Shown: piece after piece, positions 21,901 to 31,293 of the stretch
Numbering within the stretch: the stretch's first letter is position 1
Layout: every line of letters begins with the position of its first letter
Origin: a virus
IMG/VR virus record: IMGVR_UViG_3300027754_000067
Span: 22,543-86,542 of that record
Strand: one strand, 5' to 3'
DNA: 64,000 bases
Program-made: the position numbers and the translations under genes
The notes under the pieces: generated by a model
Told to the model about the DNA's origin: nothing
Databases searched by the model: none
The model's input: only the letters and a program-made list of their open reading frames with translations

Positions 21901-22905
21901 ATGAAGATCGGAATTGAGATCGAGTTCTTCGCACCGATCAGCAAGTATGAACTTGCTACCAACCTCCGAAACCAAGGAATTGCCGTCGAGGCAACCGGCT
22001 ACACCCATTCCGTGTCTTCTGACTGGAAGATCGTTGACGACGGTTCCGTCTTAGGTATGCCCGCTCACCATGGCATGGAACTTGTTAGCCCGATCCTTAA
22101 CAGCGACTCTGATGTCGATATGGCAACCCTGCGACGCATTTGTCGTGCCATCCAGAAGCTTGGTTGTCGGGTCTCTAAGGCTTGTGGGCTGCACATTCAC
22201 GTTGACGCCACGGACCTGACGGCGGCACAAGTATTGCAGGTCTGGACCCGGTATCAGACCATGGAAGGGGAGATCGACACCCTCATGACTAGCAATAGGC
22301 GTGCCAACCTTGGCTCCTACTGTCAGTCGCTGCGGAACCTCATGGTTCACGGTCAAACCAAGGAAGCACTTGCACGGAGTGCCGATCGTTACTTCAAGGT
22401 CAACCTGCAATCCTTGAACCGTCATGGAACCATTGAGTTCCGCAAGCACTCTGGCACGATCAATGCAGATACCATTATCAACTGGGCGTCCTTCTGTGTC
22501 GGGTTCGTTGAAGCGTCCCTTGTGAGTGCTGGCACGAGCGTTGCAAGCCGCACCGAAACCACTACGGTGCATCCTACGGGCCTCAACACTGGTATGCTGG
22601 GGATCTATCGGGCGCTCTTGCAAGCCCCGCACCACAATATGACCGTGGCAGAGATCGCTCTGTCAACGGGTCTCGGAGAGAATAGCGTGCGGGCCTACAT
22701 TAGCACAATGCATACCAGACACGGTGTGAATGTGCGGCACGCTTATCGGGGTTCATGCAATATTGTCTTGACACCCGTTACCACTACTCGCACCATTGCA
22801 GCAAGCGAGCCAACGGCTGACACCATCTGGCGTGGCATCGATCCTGCAACCGTCGCCTTCTACATGGAGCGTGCCCAAGAACTTGCTGGCTTCGCTAGCA
22901 GGTAG
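21901..22905 (+). CDS. amidoligase-like enzyme with C-terminal HTH
   Basis: 334 aa. Residues 1-215 fit the amidoligase family (glutamine-synthetase fold that makes amide bonds): GIEIEFF at the N-terminus, W...DDGSV and GMELVSPIL near 42-66, CGLHIHVD near 99-106, and N...GTIEFRKHSGT near 172-190. The last 100 residues carry a winged-helix-like segment (MTVAEIALSTGLGENSVRAYIS). Phage amidoligases may modify host or phage proteins or cell wall, but the substrate is unknown. Leaderless promoter (TAAGGT-GAGAGC-ATG). Last gene of the early block and GC-richer than the genes after it. Confidence 0.88.
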   Translation: MKIGIEIEFFAPISKYELATNLRNQGIAVEATGYTHSVSSDWKIVDDGSVLGMPAHHGMELVSPILNSDSDVDMATLRRICRAIQKLGCRVSKACGLHIHVDATDLTAAQVLQVWTRYQTMEGEIDTLMTSNRRANLGSYCQSLRNLMVHGQTKEALARSADRYFKVNLQSLNRHGTIEFRKHSGTINADTIINWASFCVGFVEASLVSAGTSVASRTETTTVHPTGLNTGMLGIYRALLQAPHHNMTVAEIALSTGLGENSVRAYISTMHTRHGVNVRHAYRGSCNIVLTPVTTTRTIAASEPTADTIWRGIDPATVAFYMERAQELAGFASR

Positions 22906-23123
22906 CATGCCAAAGGAAACGGGGGGGGACTGCAAACCCCCGGCATGCCTTTTGTTTATTCAACCCCCATGCCAACCCTGTACCCCCATAGGGCATGCAC
23001 AACCCATGCCATACCCCACCCTATAGGGGTACCCCTTACACCCCTCCCTGTTTCGAGGGGGGTACCCCAACCATGATACCCGGCACCTTCGGCACGAGAT
23101 GGGCTAAACCCACACATCTCGCA

Positions 23124-23372
23124 CCAAAATTTTTTCTGGGTATTTTTTCATTTTGAACCTTTTTATTTACCTCACCACTGGCAATCATTTTTAGGATTTC
23201 CGTTTTTGCGACCATATTGTTTGCATCATCAAAATTTTTTCTGGGAATTTTTTCATTTTGAAACCTTTTTGGCACCCATAATACTGGCACCATTTTATTG
23301 ATTTCGGACATCGGTGCCATTCGAACGATTGGTGCCAAAATTTTTTTGGGAAATTTTTTCATTTCAAACCAA
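23124..23372. repeat. degenerate 105-bp tandem repeat, three copies
   Basis: Copies of a CAAAATTTTTTCTGGG-like block start at about 23125, 23230 and 23336, each followed by TTTTTTCATTTTGAA-type sequence. The period is divisible by three, which keeps a spurious minus-strand frame open. Confidence 0.7.
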
Positions 23373-23398
23373 TGTTGCGTGCGTGGCCTCTGTTCCAT

Positions 23399-23543
23399 GG
23401 GCACCATGTTTTTATGGGCACCGTTTTATGTGGCACCATGTCATGTGGCACCAGTTTCTGATGCCCTATTTTGACATCATTTATTATTTTGCTGTGTGTG
23501 TGGCACCGTATTTTTATGGGCACCAGTTTTATGTGGCACCATG
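23399..23543. repeat. GGCACC direct repeat, two copies
   Basis: GGCACCATGTTTTTATGGGC-type sequence at 23399-23440 recurs at 23501-23543, again about 102 bp apart, with GGCACC recurring every 10-25 bp. Confidence 0.6.
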
Positions 23544-23771
23544 TTTTCGGGCACGATGTTTTGTGATATTGTTGTTTTGTGATTATTTTAATGATGTTTT
23601 GTGATGTGGCATGATGATTAGGGATGATTTTAAAAAATCACTATGGGTCTTGGTGCCCTTCGGGCACATTGCATGAACATTTTATGGATATTTTTATGAA
23701 TATTTGATTGATATTCTGGATGGTGGATGAGAGATGGGTGGTGGAGGGCAGAGTATTTGGATGTTGTGATT

Positions 23772-23836
23772 GGTTGCTTTGTTGGGTTGCTTTGTCGGGT
23801 TGTTCTACCGGGTTGCTTTATCGGGATGCTTTGCGG
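23772..23836. repeat. five 13-bp iteron-like repeats
   Basis: Five contiguous 13-mers on the pattern GGTTGCTTTGTCG (23772, 23785, 23798, 23811, 23824), flanked by AT-rich DNA. This resembles replication iterons. Confidence 0.75.
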
Positions 23837-23973
23837 GGCTCTGTGAGGCTTTGTGGTGGCTTGGAATATGAAGGATGGGCAATGTGGTGTTCTGGTTGTT
23901 TGCTTCCTTTCCTGGTATTTTTAAATTGACAGTGGAATATAACCAATAGAAGAGGGAGTATATATTTAGAAAT

Positions 23974-24486
23974 ATGATTAAATTGAGTGAGTTATATTTT
24001 CGGCATCAATCCAAATCCCTTTATGAATTATTGAGGCCCATTTCATATGATAGGGTACAAGAGGAGTCAGAGAGATCTGATGAATATATGGAATCAAGGA
24101 TTGAAACTGAGGATGCATATCGCAGATTATTAAAATCTGCTGGTATTATTCATGCTAAGGGTACTTCTTTTTTGTATGCAACAGTTGTTGGATTTCATGG
24201 GATGGAGTCTGCGAATGATTATCCTGGTTACACTTATTATTTCCATATAACACCAAATCAATTATCTGAAACTATTTTTGAGGTTGTTGACAAAAACCAT
24301 TCTTTGCCACCGATGGTTGGTCGTCATGGACTTGAAAGATGTTTAAAGCACTGGGTGAGATATCGGAAAGATATGTCGAGTTATCGGGAAGAGTTTGTTG
24401 AAGGGATAATATTTCCAAGGATAGAAGTTATAATCCCATATGTGGTTGCTGCCACCAAGTTGGTTCGCCAAGTTGAGGATAGGTAA
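23974..24486 (+). CDS. hypothetical protein, 170 aa
   Basis: Begins MIKLSELYF, similar to the tagged proteins that follow but without a clear (I/L)xE site. TATTTAG (23963-23969) lies 4 nt before ATG. The rest is alpha/beta with no recognised motif. Confidence 0.75.
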   Translation: MIKLSELYFRHQSKSLYELLRPISYDRVQEESERSDEYMESRIETEDAYRRLLKSAGIIHAKGTSFLYATVVGFHGMESANDYPGYTYYFHITPNQLSETIFEVVDKNHSLPPMVGRHGLERCLKHWVRYRKDMSSYREEFVEGIIFPRIEVIIPYVVAATKLVRQVEDR

Positions 24487-24490
24487 ATCC

Positions 24491-24973
24491 TTACTTTAGG
24501 AAGAAATTTTGGAGTGTTGATTGGTTGATGTGTTTTATTACTTTATCGGAATAAATGGTCTGCGTGATTGGATCATTGATTAGAAATGCTTGTATTTTTG
24601 GGGAATTGATTTGTTGGATATCTTGTGTGGACATGAATGGTTGGGTTTGTTTCAGAGTCTTGGTGAATCCAGAGATTGGGAAAGCGGTTGGGGAGTGTTT
24701 GAGATAGTCGATTATTTTTTGATTTAAATCTTGTTGGGATAATTTATTGAGCTCTATTGATATTCTTTTTAGAGTTATTTCGTTTTCATTATTTTGTTTT
24801 ATATTGAAGATGTAGCGTAGTATTCCAGCTGCTTCATTTTTTGCATCATCAGTGGTGATATAGTTTATGGCTTGTCTTGCGGCTTTTATTTTTGGGTCTA
24901 TAATATTCGGTAATAGTTTTGATTGGAGGATATTTTCTTTTATGATTGTTTTGAGATCATTTAATGGGTTCAT
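24491..24973 (-). CDS. tagged internal-type protein, 160 aa
   Basis: N-terminus NPLNDLKTIIKENILQ has an IKE site. All-helical beyond that. Its ATG overlaps the TGA of the upstream DDC-family gene (ATGA), so the two are translationally coupled. Function unknown. Confidence 0.75.
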   Translation of the reverse strand: MNPLNDLKTIIKENILQSKLLPNIIDPKIKAARQAINYITTDDAKNEAAGILRYIFNIKQNNENEITLKRISIELNKLSQQDLNQKIIDYLKHSPTAFPISGFTKTLKQTQPFMSTQDIQQINSPKIQAFLINDPITQTIYSDKVIKHINQSTLQNFFLK

Positions 24974-25803
24974 GGTTTTTTGTACCTGTTATGAAACATT
25001 TCTTGTCCAGCTAGTTTTATTATTTTCTTTTGTTTATTGATTGGGATATCAAAGTCATTATTGATTTGTTGGAGTAGTTCTAATCCAGATTGTATTAATG
25101 GGTTTGGGTCAAGAGGTCCATTATAGATGTATGCATTTGCTGTTCCTAGTTTTTTATCTAGTTCATTTTCATCTTCTAGCCATGGTGGTAACCTACAATC
25201 GTCACTGGGATCATCTGGTGTTTTTGCTCCTTGCGGTCTATGTTCAATTTTTCTATTGGGCCATGATCCAGAGATGTCGTAGAAGTTTTTTATTCTTTTG
25301 CGGAAATTATCTGGATCTGGTATTGGGGAGAAGTTATCTAGTTCTACTTTTTGCCAATCCCCAGAGGTTTCTATTTTTGCCCAGAGTTTTTTGGCACTAT
25401 CTGTTGTGGATACATTTCTGTCACTGGTGATTGGTTTACCTGAGATTTTTGAATAGAGGGCATACATTGCATATCCGGCTGCTGGATATTCTTGACTTGA
25501 CACGATAGTTCCGGCGATGGTTGCATCTGCACAGTTTCCTATGGAGCTTCCTGCTATTTTTGGATTAAACGATCCAAAGGCTGCTAGCCATTCTTTGCTT
25601 GGAGGTGGTTCATTATTTTTGCTTATTAATTCCATTGCTGTTTCATAGGAGTATGAATTTACTAGTGCATAGTAGTTTGCTTCTTGATCTACTGGAATTA
25701 GGGAAAATTTATTTTTTGTGAATCTGTGAGGGTTTTTGTGATTGTTTGCGGCCAGATTTTGATCTTGCGTTTGCTCAAATAATATTTTGGATAATGTTAT
25801 CAT
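24970..25803 (-). CDS. DDC-family tagged protein, copy 1, 277 aa
   Basis: N-terminal tag MITLSKILFE|Q. Shares with three paralogs (31540, 35201, 35971) the blocks (Y/F)PAAGYAMY, K..G.P(I/L)TSDR..ST, AK..W.KIE.SGDWQK.ELDN, TP..P(S)DDC, LGTANAY.Y.GPLDP..LI and a C-terminal LF/MFH..YK segment. The central block faintly resembles a GNAT-like fold, but this is not certain. Likely packaged with the virion if the tag reading is right. Confidence 0.8.
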   Translation of the reverse strand: MITLSKILFEQTQDQNLAANNHKNPHRFTKNKFSLIPVDQEANYYALVNSYSYETAMELISKNNEPPPSKEWLAAFGSFNPKIAGSSIGNCADATIAGTIVSSQEYPAAGYAMYALYSKISGKPITSDRNVSTTDSAKKLWAKIETSGDWQKVELDNFSPIPDPDNFRKRIKNFYDISGSWPNRKIEHRPQGAKTPDDPSDDCRLPPWLEDENELDKKLGTANAYIYNGPLDPNPLIQSGLELLQQINNDFDIPINKQKKIIKLAGQEMFHNRYKKP

Positions 25804-25896
25804 AGTTTTATTTTATTAATTATTGCCGCAGATATTGTTCACACGAATAAGTGTTTAATGTTTATTTTGCTATTAATTATATATTTATGTAAATAT

Positions 25897-26592
25897 ATGA
25901 ATATCTTACAACTAAAACGTATTATCAGGGAAGAGATTATCCTATTAAAAGAAGTGCGATATAAAGCTTTTGAAAAGGTTATGCGGCAGGTTTATGATAA
26001 TCTACCAAATCATATTTTTAATGATATGTATAGCCAAGAAAAACAATGGGCAAACATTGAAAATTCTGATATTGGAACTGATATACAGAAGCTTACTGCG
26101 GCTGTATTAAATAATCAGCCAAATGCTGTAGAGAACTTTAGAGAGTATGAACGTAAACGTGGCTCTGAATGGATAGATACAGTTTGGAGTAAGCGGGCAC
26201 AGAACGTTGAACTACATTGGAATGATCTATCTGATAGAAAACGTGATTTTTTTATACGGAAGTATACGGGGCAACTCAAATATTTCCCAGCAAGAACAGA
26301 AGATAAACATGGATATCTGGATAAAGTAGAACGTTTGTTGCCAAAGTTTATGGCGCAATCAGAGCAATCAAGTGAGCCGGTTATATTGTTGCAATGGCAC
26401 GGTGAACCCGGCTTTGATATATTAGGCGGAAACAATCGGACGTTTAATGCATTTCTTGCTACGGCTGTCAGAGAGCTAAAAAATATAGATGCTGCGAATA
26501 TGTCATTAGATACATTTACTTCTATATTTGATTATTTGAATAAACAAAATCCTACAATACGAATTAACACATTTATTGGACGACAAAAATAA
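25897..26592 (+). CDS. tagged protein with possible ParB-like C-terminus, 231 aa
   Basis: The frame opens at 25858, but ATG 25897 (MNILQLKRIIREEI) gives the tag-like start, with IRE and then LKE sites. Near residues 175-195, ILLQWHGEPGFDILGGNNRTFNAFL resembles the ligand-binding motif of ParB/Srx-fold domains (ILGGNNRT). Other parts are not recognised. Confidence 0.7.
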   Translation: MNILQLKRIIREEIILLKEVRYKAFEKVMRQVYDNLPNHIFNDMYSQEKQWANIENSDIGTDIQKLTAAVLNNQPNAVENFREYERKRGSEWIDTVWSKRAQNVELHWNDLSDRKRDFFIRKYTGQLKYFPARTEDKHGYLDKVERLLPKFMAQSEQSSEPVILLQWHGEPGFDILGGNNRTFNAFLATAVRELKNIDAANMSLDTFTSIFDYLNKQNPTIRINTFIGRQK

Positions 26593-26668
26593 GTTCACAT
26601 ACACCGCCCATTATGCCAATATAGTACAGTCTATGTGAAAACACATCACTTCGCAACTATTTAGCTTC

Positions 26669-28522
26669 ATGAACCAACAACTTCTCAAAATAATAATCAA
26701 ACAAACACTTTTAACCGAAGCTCCTATTGATGTTTGGTTAAATGGAAAAGCAAAAAGGGAGAAGAATCCAGTTTCGAGAGAAGAGGTTGAGGCAATTTTT
26801 AATGATTTTGAGACTTTCAAACCTTACTTTGTTTTGCCAGATGCGACTCAGTATACGTTATCAGAATTAAAATTTTCTGTTTCTGCCGCAAAGTTTTTGA
26901 AAGAAAATGGGATTAAAGCAGAGAAAGGTAAGCCAATCGTCAGTTGGTTTCTTGGACAAATTAGGAAAGTAAAAGATATTTCTTGGCAATACATCAAAGA
27001 AGACTATCTTCCTTTGTTAAAATCTTATGTGAAAAACATTTCATTAATGAAGCCAATTTCTGAATATTCAGAAATTTCTGAATTGCATAAAGACATTGAT
27101 GCGAAACAAGTTGGTGTTTATAAACCGGCAACAGAATCGGAGAAAGATATTTTTTTCCGATCTAATGGCTGGAGTGTTGCGATGCCTCAAACCACTGAAG
27201 CCAGTTGTGATTTGGGTGCTGGCACAACTTGGTGCACGGCAAGAAAAGGCGAAGAGGAACAAAATCTATTTCTTAGTTATGTTGGAAGGGGAGATCAGGA
27301 TATTATTCTTTTTTACGTGATGAAAGACGGTGCTGACCCTAAAACAGATCGTTGGAGCAGGCTTTCTGTTGGTTTTATAAATGGTGAACCTGCTTTTGAT
27401 CAAGGCGCTGGCAACATATCAGTTAATGCAGCAAATGATAACTTGACTGAAGATAAATTCAATCAGCTGCTAGGTGAAAATGTTGCTGCTTTATTTTTGA
27501 AAAAAATGATGGAGAAAGCTGAAACAATTTCTGGTAAACATCCTGCCAAAAAGGAATTAGAAGAGATAGCTTTAAATGTTAATAAATTCAAACAAAAAAT
27601 GGCTTCTTTTCGCAATGAATATTATCGTTTAGATTTCATAGACAACATATTAACCACGGATAATGTTTCGCCAGAAATATTTCATTTATTAGCCGATGAT
27701 AAAAGTGAAGATGTAATACGTAGTGTTTCCAGGAATACAAAGACCCCACCGGAAGTTTTAAATAAAATATCTAACAGTACGCAGAATGTTTATATTATTA
27801 GAAACATATGTAGAAACCCAAATGCACCTGAAGAAGTATTGAAAAAATTTGCTTTAAATGATGATAAAGATATCAGGTACAGCGCTTCATTAAATACCAT
27901 GATTACTCCTGCTGTATTAGAAATACTGAGTAGAGATACTAGTATTAAAATTCGTATCAATGTGGCCAATAATATAAAAATAACTCCATCAATAATTGAT
28001 ACTCTTTCGAAAGATGAAGAACCTCTCGTTGTAGTTAACCTTGCTAAAAACACAAAATTATCAGAAGAAAAACTAATTGAGTTAGCTAATCACAGGAATG
28101 AATTTGTTAAAGACGCTGTCGCCCATAATCCTAATTTACCACCGGAGGCTTTGAGAATTCTTGCCGGGTCCGAAAAAATGGACATACGAGAACTGGTTGC
28201 GGGAAATGACAAGACCCCACCAGACGCATTGGCACTTCTAGCAAAAGATTATACTACCATTAGCAAAAATAGCGGTTTTGTAAATAAAAAAATAGCCATG
28301 AATCCTCATACACCAACAGAAACATTGCTGCTTTTTGCTAAAGGCGCAGAAGCTGCGGTTAGAGGTGTTTTATTTTATAATGATAAATTAACAAAGGAAG
28401 TTTTGGAAGTCCTAGCGAATGATGAAGATTACTATATTTCAGATAGAGCGATCAAAGCATTAGAAAAAATTAAGTCCCGACCGTTAACTGAATCAATAAA
28501 ATTATATAAAATATTATATTGA
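26669..28522 (+). CDS. tagged GTxWC-domain protein with LRV/HEAT-like repeats, 617 aa
   Basis: Tag NQQLLKIIIKQTLLTE|A. Residues 120-270 hold EASCDLGAGTTWCTAR (near 176) and a beta-rich domain also present, with the motif MEASCYYGFGTKWCISA, in the 43152-44717 product. From about residue 330 come about ten helical repeats of the type PPEVL..(I/L)......(I/V)R..VA.N...P, like leucine-rich-repeat-variant or HEAT arrays used for protein binding. The C-terminus LTESIKLYKILY looks like a second, C-terminal tag. TATTTAG-N4-ATG upstream. Possibly an ejected host-binding effector. Confidence 0.8.
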   Translation: MNQQLLKIIIKQTLLTEAPIDVWLNGKAKREKNPVSREEVEAIFNDFETFKPYFVLPDATQYTLSELKFSVSAAKFLKENGIKAEKGKPIVSWFLGQIRKVKDISWQYIKEDYLPLLKSYVKNISLMKPISEYSEISELHKDIDAKQVGVYKPATESEKDIFFRSNGWSVAMPQTTEASCDLGAGTTWCTARKGEEEQNLFLSYVGRGDQDIILFYVMKDGADPKTDRWSRLSVGFINGEPAFDQGAGNISVNAANDNLTEDKFNQLLGENVAALFLKKMMEKAETISGKHPAKKELEEIALNVNKFKQKMASFRNEYYRLDFIDNILTTDNVSPEIFHLLADDKSEDVIRSVSRNTKTPPEVLNKISNSTQNVYIIRNICRNPNAPEEVLKKFALNDDKDIRYSASLNTMITPAVLEILSRDTSIKIRINVANNIKITPSIIDTLSKDEEPLVVVNLAKNTKLSEEKLIELANHRNEFVKDAVAHNPNLPPEALRILAGSEKMDIRELVAGNDKTPPDALALLAKDYTTISKNSGFVNKKIAMNPHTPTETLLLFAKGAEAAVRGVLFYNDKLTKEVLEVLANDEDYYISDRAIKALEKIKSRPLTESIKLYKILY

Positions 28523-28552
28523 TATTCCTGGTATAATTTCTATTTAATCATC

Positions 28553-29434
28553 ATGAGTAATTTGAAATTATATAATATTTTATACGAGAACGGTGATCTA
28601 GTTGATGAAATGGCGATTCAGCAGTTTAAAACTGTTGGAGATTGGTCAAAAAGATCATCCTTTTCTCACCCAGTTGACAGAGCATTATTAACATCGCCAA
28701 AAGCGGTAGAGAAAATAAAACGTCAATGGGAAAATACGCCATATGATTTTGATTTATATTTTGTTAATGATAAAAGAGTTAATAATCCAGCATTTAGAGA
28801 AGTAGGTTACAAACATTTAGATTTTGTAAGAAATATACTGCAAATCACACCAGAAGAGATACCAGACCCGTCAGATGACAGAATAACAATTATATATACT
28901 GGTAATTTTGGTGATGAAAGATATATGGCAAGTGGCTGGATTTTGGCACATCGTTTTGGACATGCGATTTCAAGAAGCGATAATTCAACGGTTGGCGACT
29001 TATGGCGTAAATTTATAAAAAATCTAGCTGATATTTTTAAAGATATTTTATCAAAAGTTTACAATATCGAAGTTGATCTTAACATGCGTGGCAATTATTC
29101 TCAAATAAATAAAAATCAGAAGATATTAAAATTTGCCGCTCAGCAAATTGGGACTATGAAAAGTGCTAGAGAAAATAATTTACGTAATTGGTATGAATTT
29201 GCCTATGAATTATTAGCTCAATACTTAATTTCAGGTAAAATAAAGTTTAATCCATTACCAAAATCAATTATTATTGGATTTGGTCCTTATGGCAGAAAAG
29301 AAATGAGATATACTAAATCTGAAGAATCTCGTCAGGAGATAAACTCCAGTGAATTAGATTACTATGCTTCGACTATTGAATATCAGCTGGAAGATATCCT
29401 TGGAGCATGTTTGAATAAGATATTTGTGATGTGA
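28553..29434 (+). CDS. tagged metallopeptidase-like protein with HRFGH motif, 293 aa
   Basis: Tag SNLKLYNILYE|N. Near residue 130, GWILAHRFGHAI occupies the position of an HExxH zinc-peptidase helix, but Arg replaces the catalytic Glu, so it may bind a metal without cleaving. TATTTAA (28541-28547) lies 5 nt before ATG. First of three same-strand genes spaced 3 nt apart or overlapping. Confidence 0.7.
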   Translation: MSNLKLYNILYENGDLVDEMAIQQFKTVGDWSKRSSFSHPVDRALLTSPKAVEKIKRQWENTPYDFDLYFVNDKRVNNPAFREVGYKHLDFVRNILQITPEEIPDPSDDRITIIYTGNFGDERYMASGWILAHRFGHAISRSDNSTVGDLWRKFIKNLADIFKDILSKVYNIEVDLNMRGNYSQINKNQKILKFAAQQIGTMKSARENNLRNWYEFAYELLAQYLISGKIKFNPLPKSIIIGFGPYGRKEMRYTKSEESRQEINSSELDYYASTIEYQLEDILGACLNKIFVM

Positions 29435-29437
29435 TTC

Positions 29438-30265
29438 ATGATTAAACTATATAACATATTATTTGAATCTTGTGTGGGTCTAGTGGAAGAAATTACTGAT
29501 TCACAGCGGGAGCAAATGAAAAGATTAAAACCGGACGATAAGATTACGGTTTTTCATGGCACTCCACTTTTTCGTTTGCCGCATTTGATTAATGGATTTG
29601 ATTCTACTCAGGAGCATAAAAGAGATTATCGTGGTGGGGCTCATCGTGGTTTGTTTGTGACTCTTGATTGGGAAATGGCTAAACGCTTTGGTGGAGGGGC
29701 CATATTAGAGCTAGAAGTTAAAGCAAAAAACATTCACGGCACTGATTATGGAGGTAATATTGGTCGAGAACAGCAAATGAGCGATAAAACCGAAGAGTTT
29801 ATAAAAGGAGAACATCCAGAAAGCTTTCGCCCATACCTGAATTATACAATGCTTCAAAAAGGAGAACCACAAGGTTTATTGATTGGTGTTGTTGGCCCAA
29901 ATCAAATTAAACGTGTTTGGGTCCGTGAAGGGAATGATTGGAAAGATTATACACGTGAAGAGTATTTGAAAAAAGAGTCCGTGTATAATGTAGAATTTGG
30001 CAAAGAAAAACGTTTTAAAGAAGCCGGTATTGATTTATCAAGCCCAAAAATAAAATTAGATGAGTTTTTGAAAGCTTATGCCGTTGCTAATAATCGTGCC
30101 GGTGAAGAAGACAGTCTGAAACAATATTTGTTACGTTATGCTCGCCGTGATTTGGATGATCTACGGATTAGATTAGGTGATATGAGTATTGGCGGGAGCA
30201 ATCTTGGTAAATTGGCATTAGAAAATATCATTCGTCAGCTTAAAAATGAGGCTGAGAAGCCATGA
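29438..30265 (+). CDS. tagged ADP-ribosyltransferase-like protein, 275 aa
   Basis: Tag MIKLYNILFE|S. ITVFHGTPLFRLP (near residue 35) supplies the HGT motif of H-Y-E-type ADP-ribosyltransferases, and HRGLFVTLDWEMAKRFGGG (near 68-87) the second conserved segment, followed by an E-containing strand (ILELEVKAKNIHG). Such enzymes transfer ADP-ribose from NAD to target proteins. T4 Alt is an internal-head ADP-ribosyltransferase ejected with DNA, so the parallel is close. Overlaps the next gene by 4 nt. Confidence 0.72.
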   Translation: MIKLYNILFESCVGLVEEITDSQREQMKRLKPDDKITVFHGTPLFRLPHLINGFDSTQEHKRDYRGGAHRGLFVTLDWEMAKRFGGGAILELEVKAKNIHGTDYGGNIGREQQMSDKTEEFIKGEHPESFRPYLNYTMLQKGEPQGLLIGVVGPNQIKRVWVREGNDWKDYTREEYLKKESVYNVEFGKEKRFKEAGIDLSSPKIKLDEFLKAYAVANNRAGEEDSLKQYLLRYARRDLDDLRIRLGDMSIGGSNLGKLALENIIRQLKNEAEKP

Positions 30266-31293
30266 AATTATTTGAAATACTTTTTGAAGAAAATAGCATT
30301 GTAAAAAAGCTACATGGAAGCAATTTTTTATATCGATTAAAAGAATATGAAAAATTAAATGATGATGGATTGCCACAATATGCCGTTAATTATTCGGAAT
30401 TTAATAAATGGGGTGTAAACCCCAGTGCAGGTTATTTTCCAAAAGGAATATATTTTTATTATTTGCACCCTAAATGCAGGGAACGTGCCGGAACGGGAAC
30501 TGGATTTGCCACTAACAGGACATGGGTGAACATAGCTAAACTGAATTTAGATCGGTTTATAGTATTAGATCCAGGAAAACCTAAAAATTTTGGTAAAGAA
30601 AGTCTTGATGCAGCAATTAGTAAGCTAAAATCAAAGTATAAAGATTTAGTAGGTACTGGTGACAGGGCAAGAAAATCTTATCGATTTGAAGACCACTATA
30701 ATGATATACCAGAATTCATTACTTTAGCTAGGATATTATCCCAGATGCAGGATGATGGTGCTGGTAGTTTTAATAAACTTTTACACGATGCTGGATATGA
30801 TGGGATTCTAGATATGGCTGGCGTTTTTTTGCCAATTGAAAGTTGTCAGGGAGTACAAACATGGCCGGGTGCCGCTGATTATATTGAATCAATTAATACG
30901 CCATCTTCTATTAGAAGAAGCACTCCAACAGAAGACCAAAGAAGAAAAAACATATATAAGCAATTACAACATCAGAAAAATGGCGAGTTAGATTTGACCG
31001 AGGATGAATTTAGAGACATCATTGATTCATTTAAATCTGGGTTTTACTCTGGTGACACTGATAATAAATATTATTTAATGGATTTGCTTGGCGATCTTTT
31101 TGCCAAGATCAATTTCAATAGATTTGATCTTGATAATCCAGCGAATCGTGTTGCTCAGTATGTCGAAAAATATGGTTCGCAACTTTGGGATGCGTTTGAA
31201 AGAAATCCTACAACACCGAAAAATTTTTGGCAACAAAGGATAAATTCTAGTTTTGAGGATGTACGTTTGGCAGCAAAAGATAATTTACGGTGA
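30262..31293 (+). CDS. tagged ADP-ribosyltransferase-like protein, 343 aa
   Basis: Tag MKLFEILFE|E. PKGIYFYYLHP (near residue 60) and LLHDAGYDGILDMAGVFLPIESCQGV (near 173-198) match the pattern of polyvalent-protein ADP-ribosyltransferases (GYDGI.D....... E..Q.V). The C-terminal third is helical. ATG overlaps the preceding TGA. Confidence 0.65.
   Translation: MKLFEILFEENSIVKKLHGSNFLYRLKEYEKLNDDGLPQYAVNYSEFNKWGVNPSAGYFPKGIYFYYLHPKCRERAGTGTGFATNRTWVNIAKLNLDRFIVLDPGKPKNFGKESLDAAISKLKSKYKDLVGTGDRARKSYRFEDHYNDIPEFITLARILSQMQDDGAGSFNKLLHDAGYDGILDMAGVFLPIESCQGVQTWPGAADYIESINTPSSIRRSTPTEDQRRKNIYKQLQHQKNGELDLTEDEFRDIIDSFKSGFYSGDTDNKYYLMDLLGDLFAKINFNRFDLDNPANRVAQYVEKYGSQLWDAFERNPTTPKNFWQQRINSSFEDVRLAAKDNLR

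Larger units (their letters stand above)
22906..23973. other. gene-free boundary region
   Basis: No credible coding sequence over about 1.07 kb. It begins with a C-rich + strand (CCCC-rich, repeated CATGCC), then T-rich imperfect repeats, then GT-rich sequence with 13-bp repeats, and ends upstream of the first tagged gene. It separates the + strand early block from the AT-rich region and could hold an origin or packaging site. Confidence 0.6.

Noticed and set aside
23036-23407. Minus-strand 123-aa frame with a 35-aa repeat (QNEKIPRKNF)
   Set aside because: The frame follows from the 105-bp DNA repeat; no ribosome-binding site or promoter is visible and the composition is that of the non-coding region.
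23708-23929. 73-aa + strand frame
   Set aside because: It is read from the 13-bp repeats and has no ribosome-binding site.
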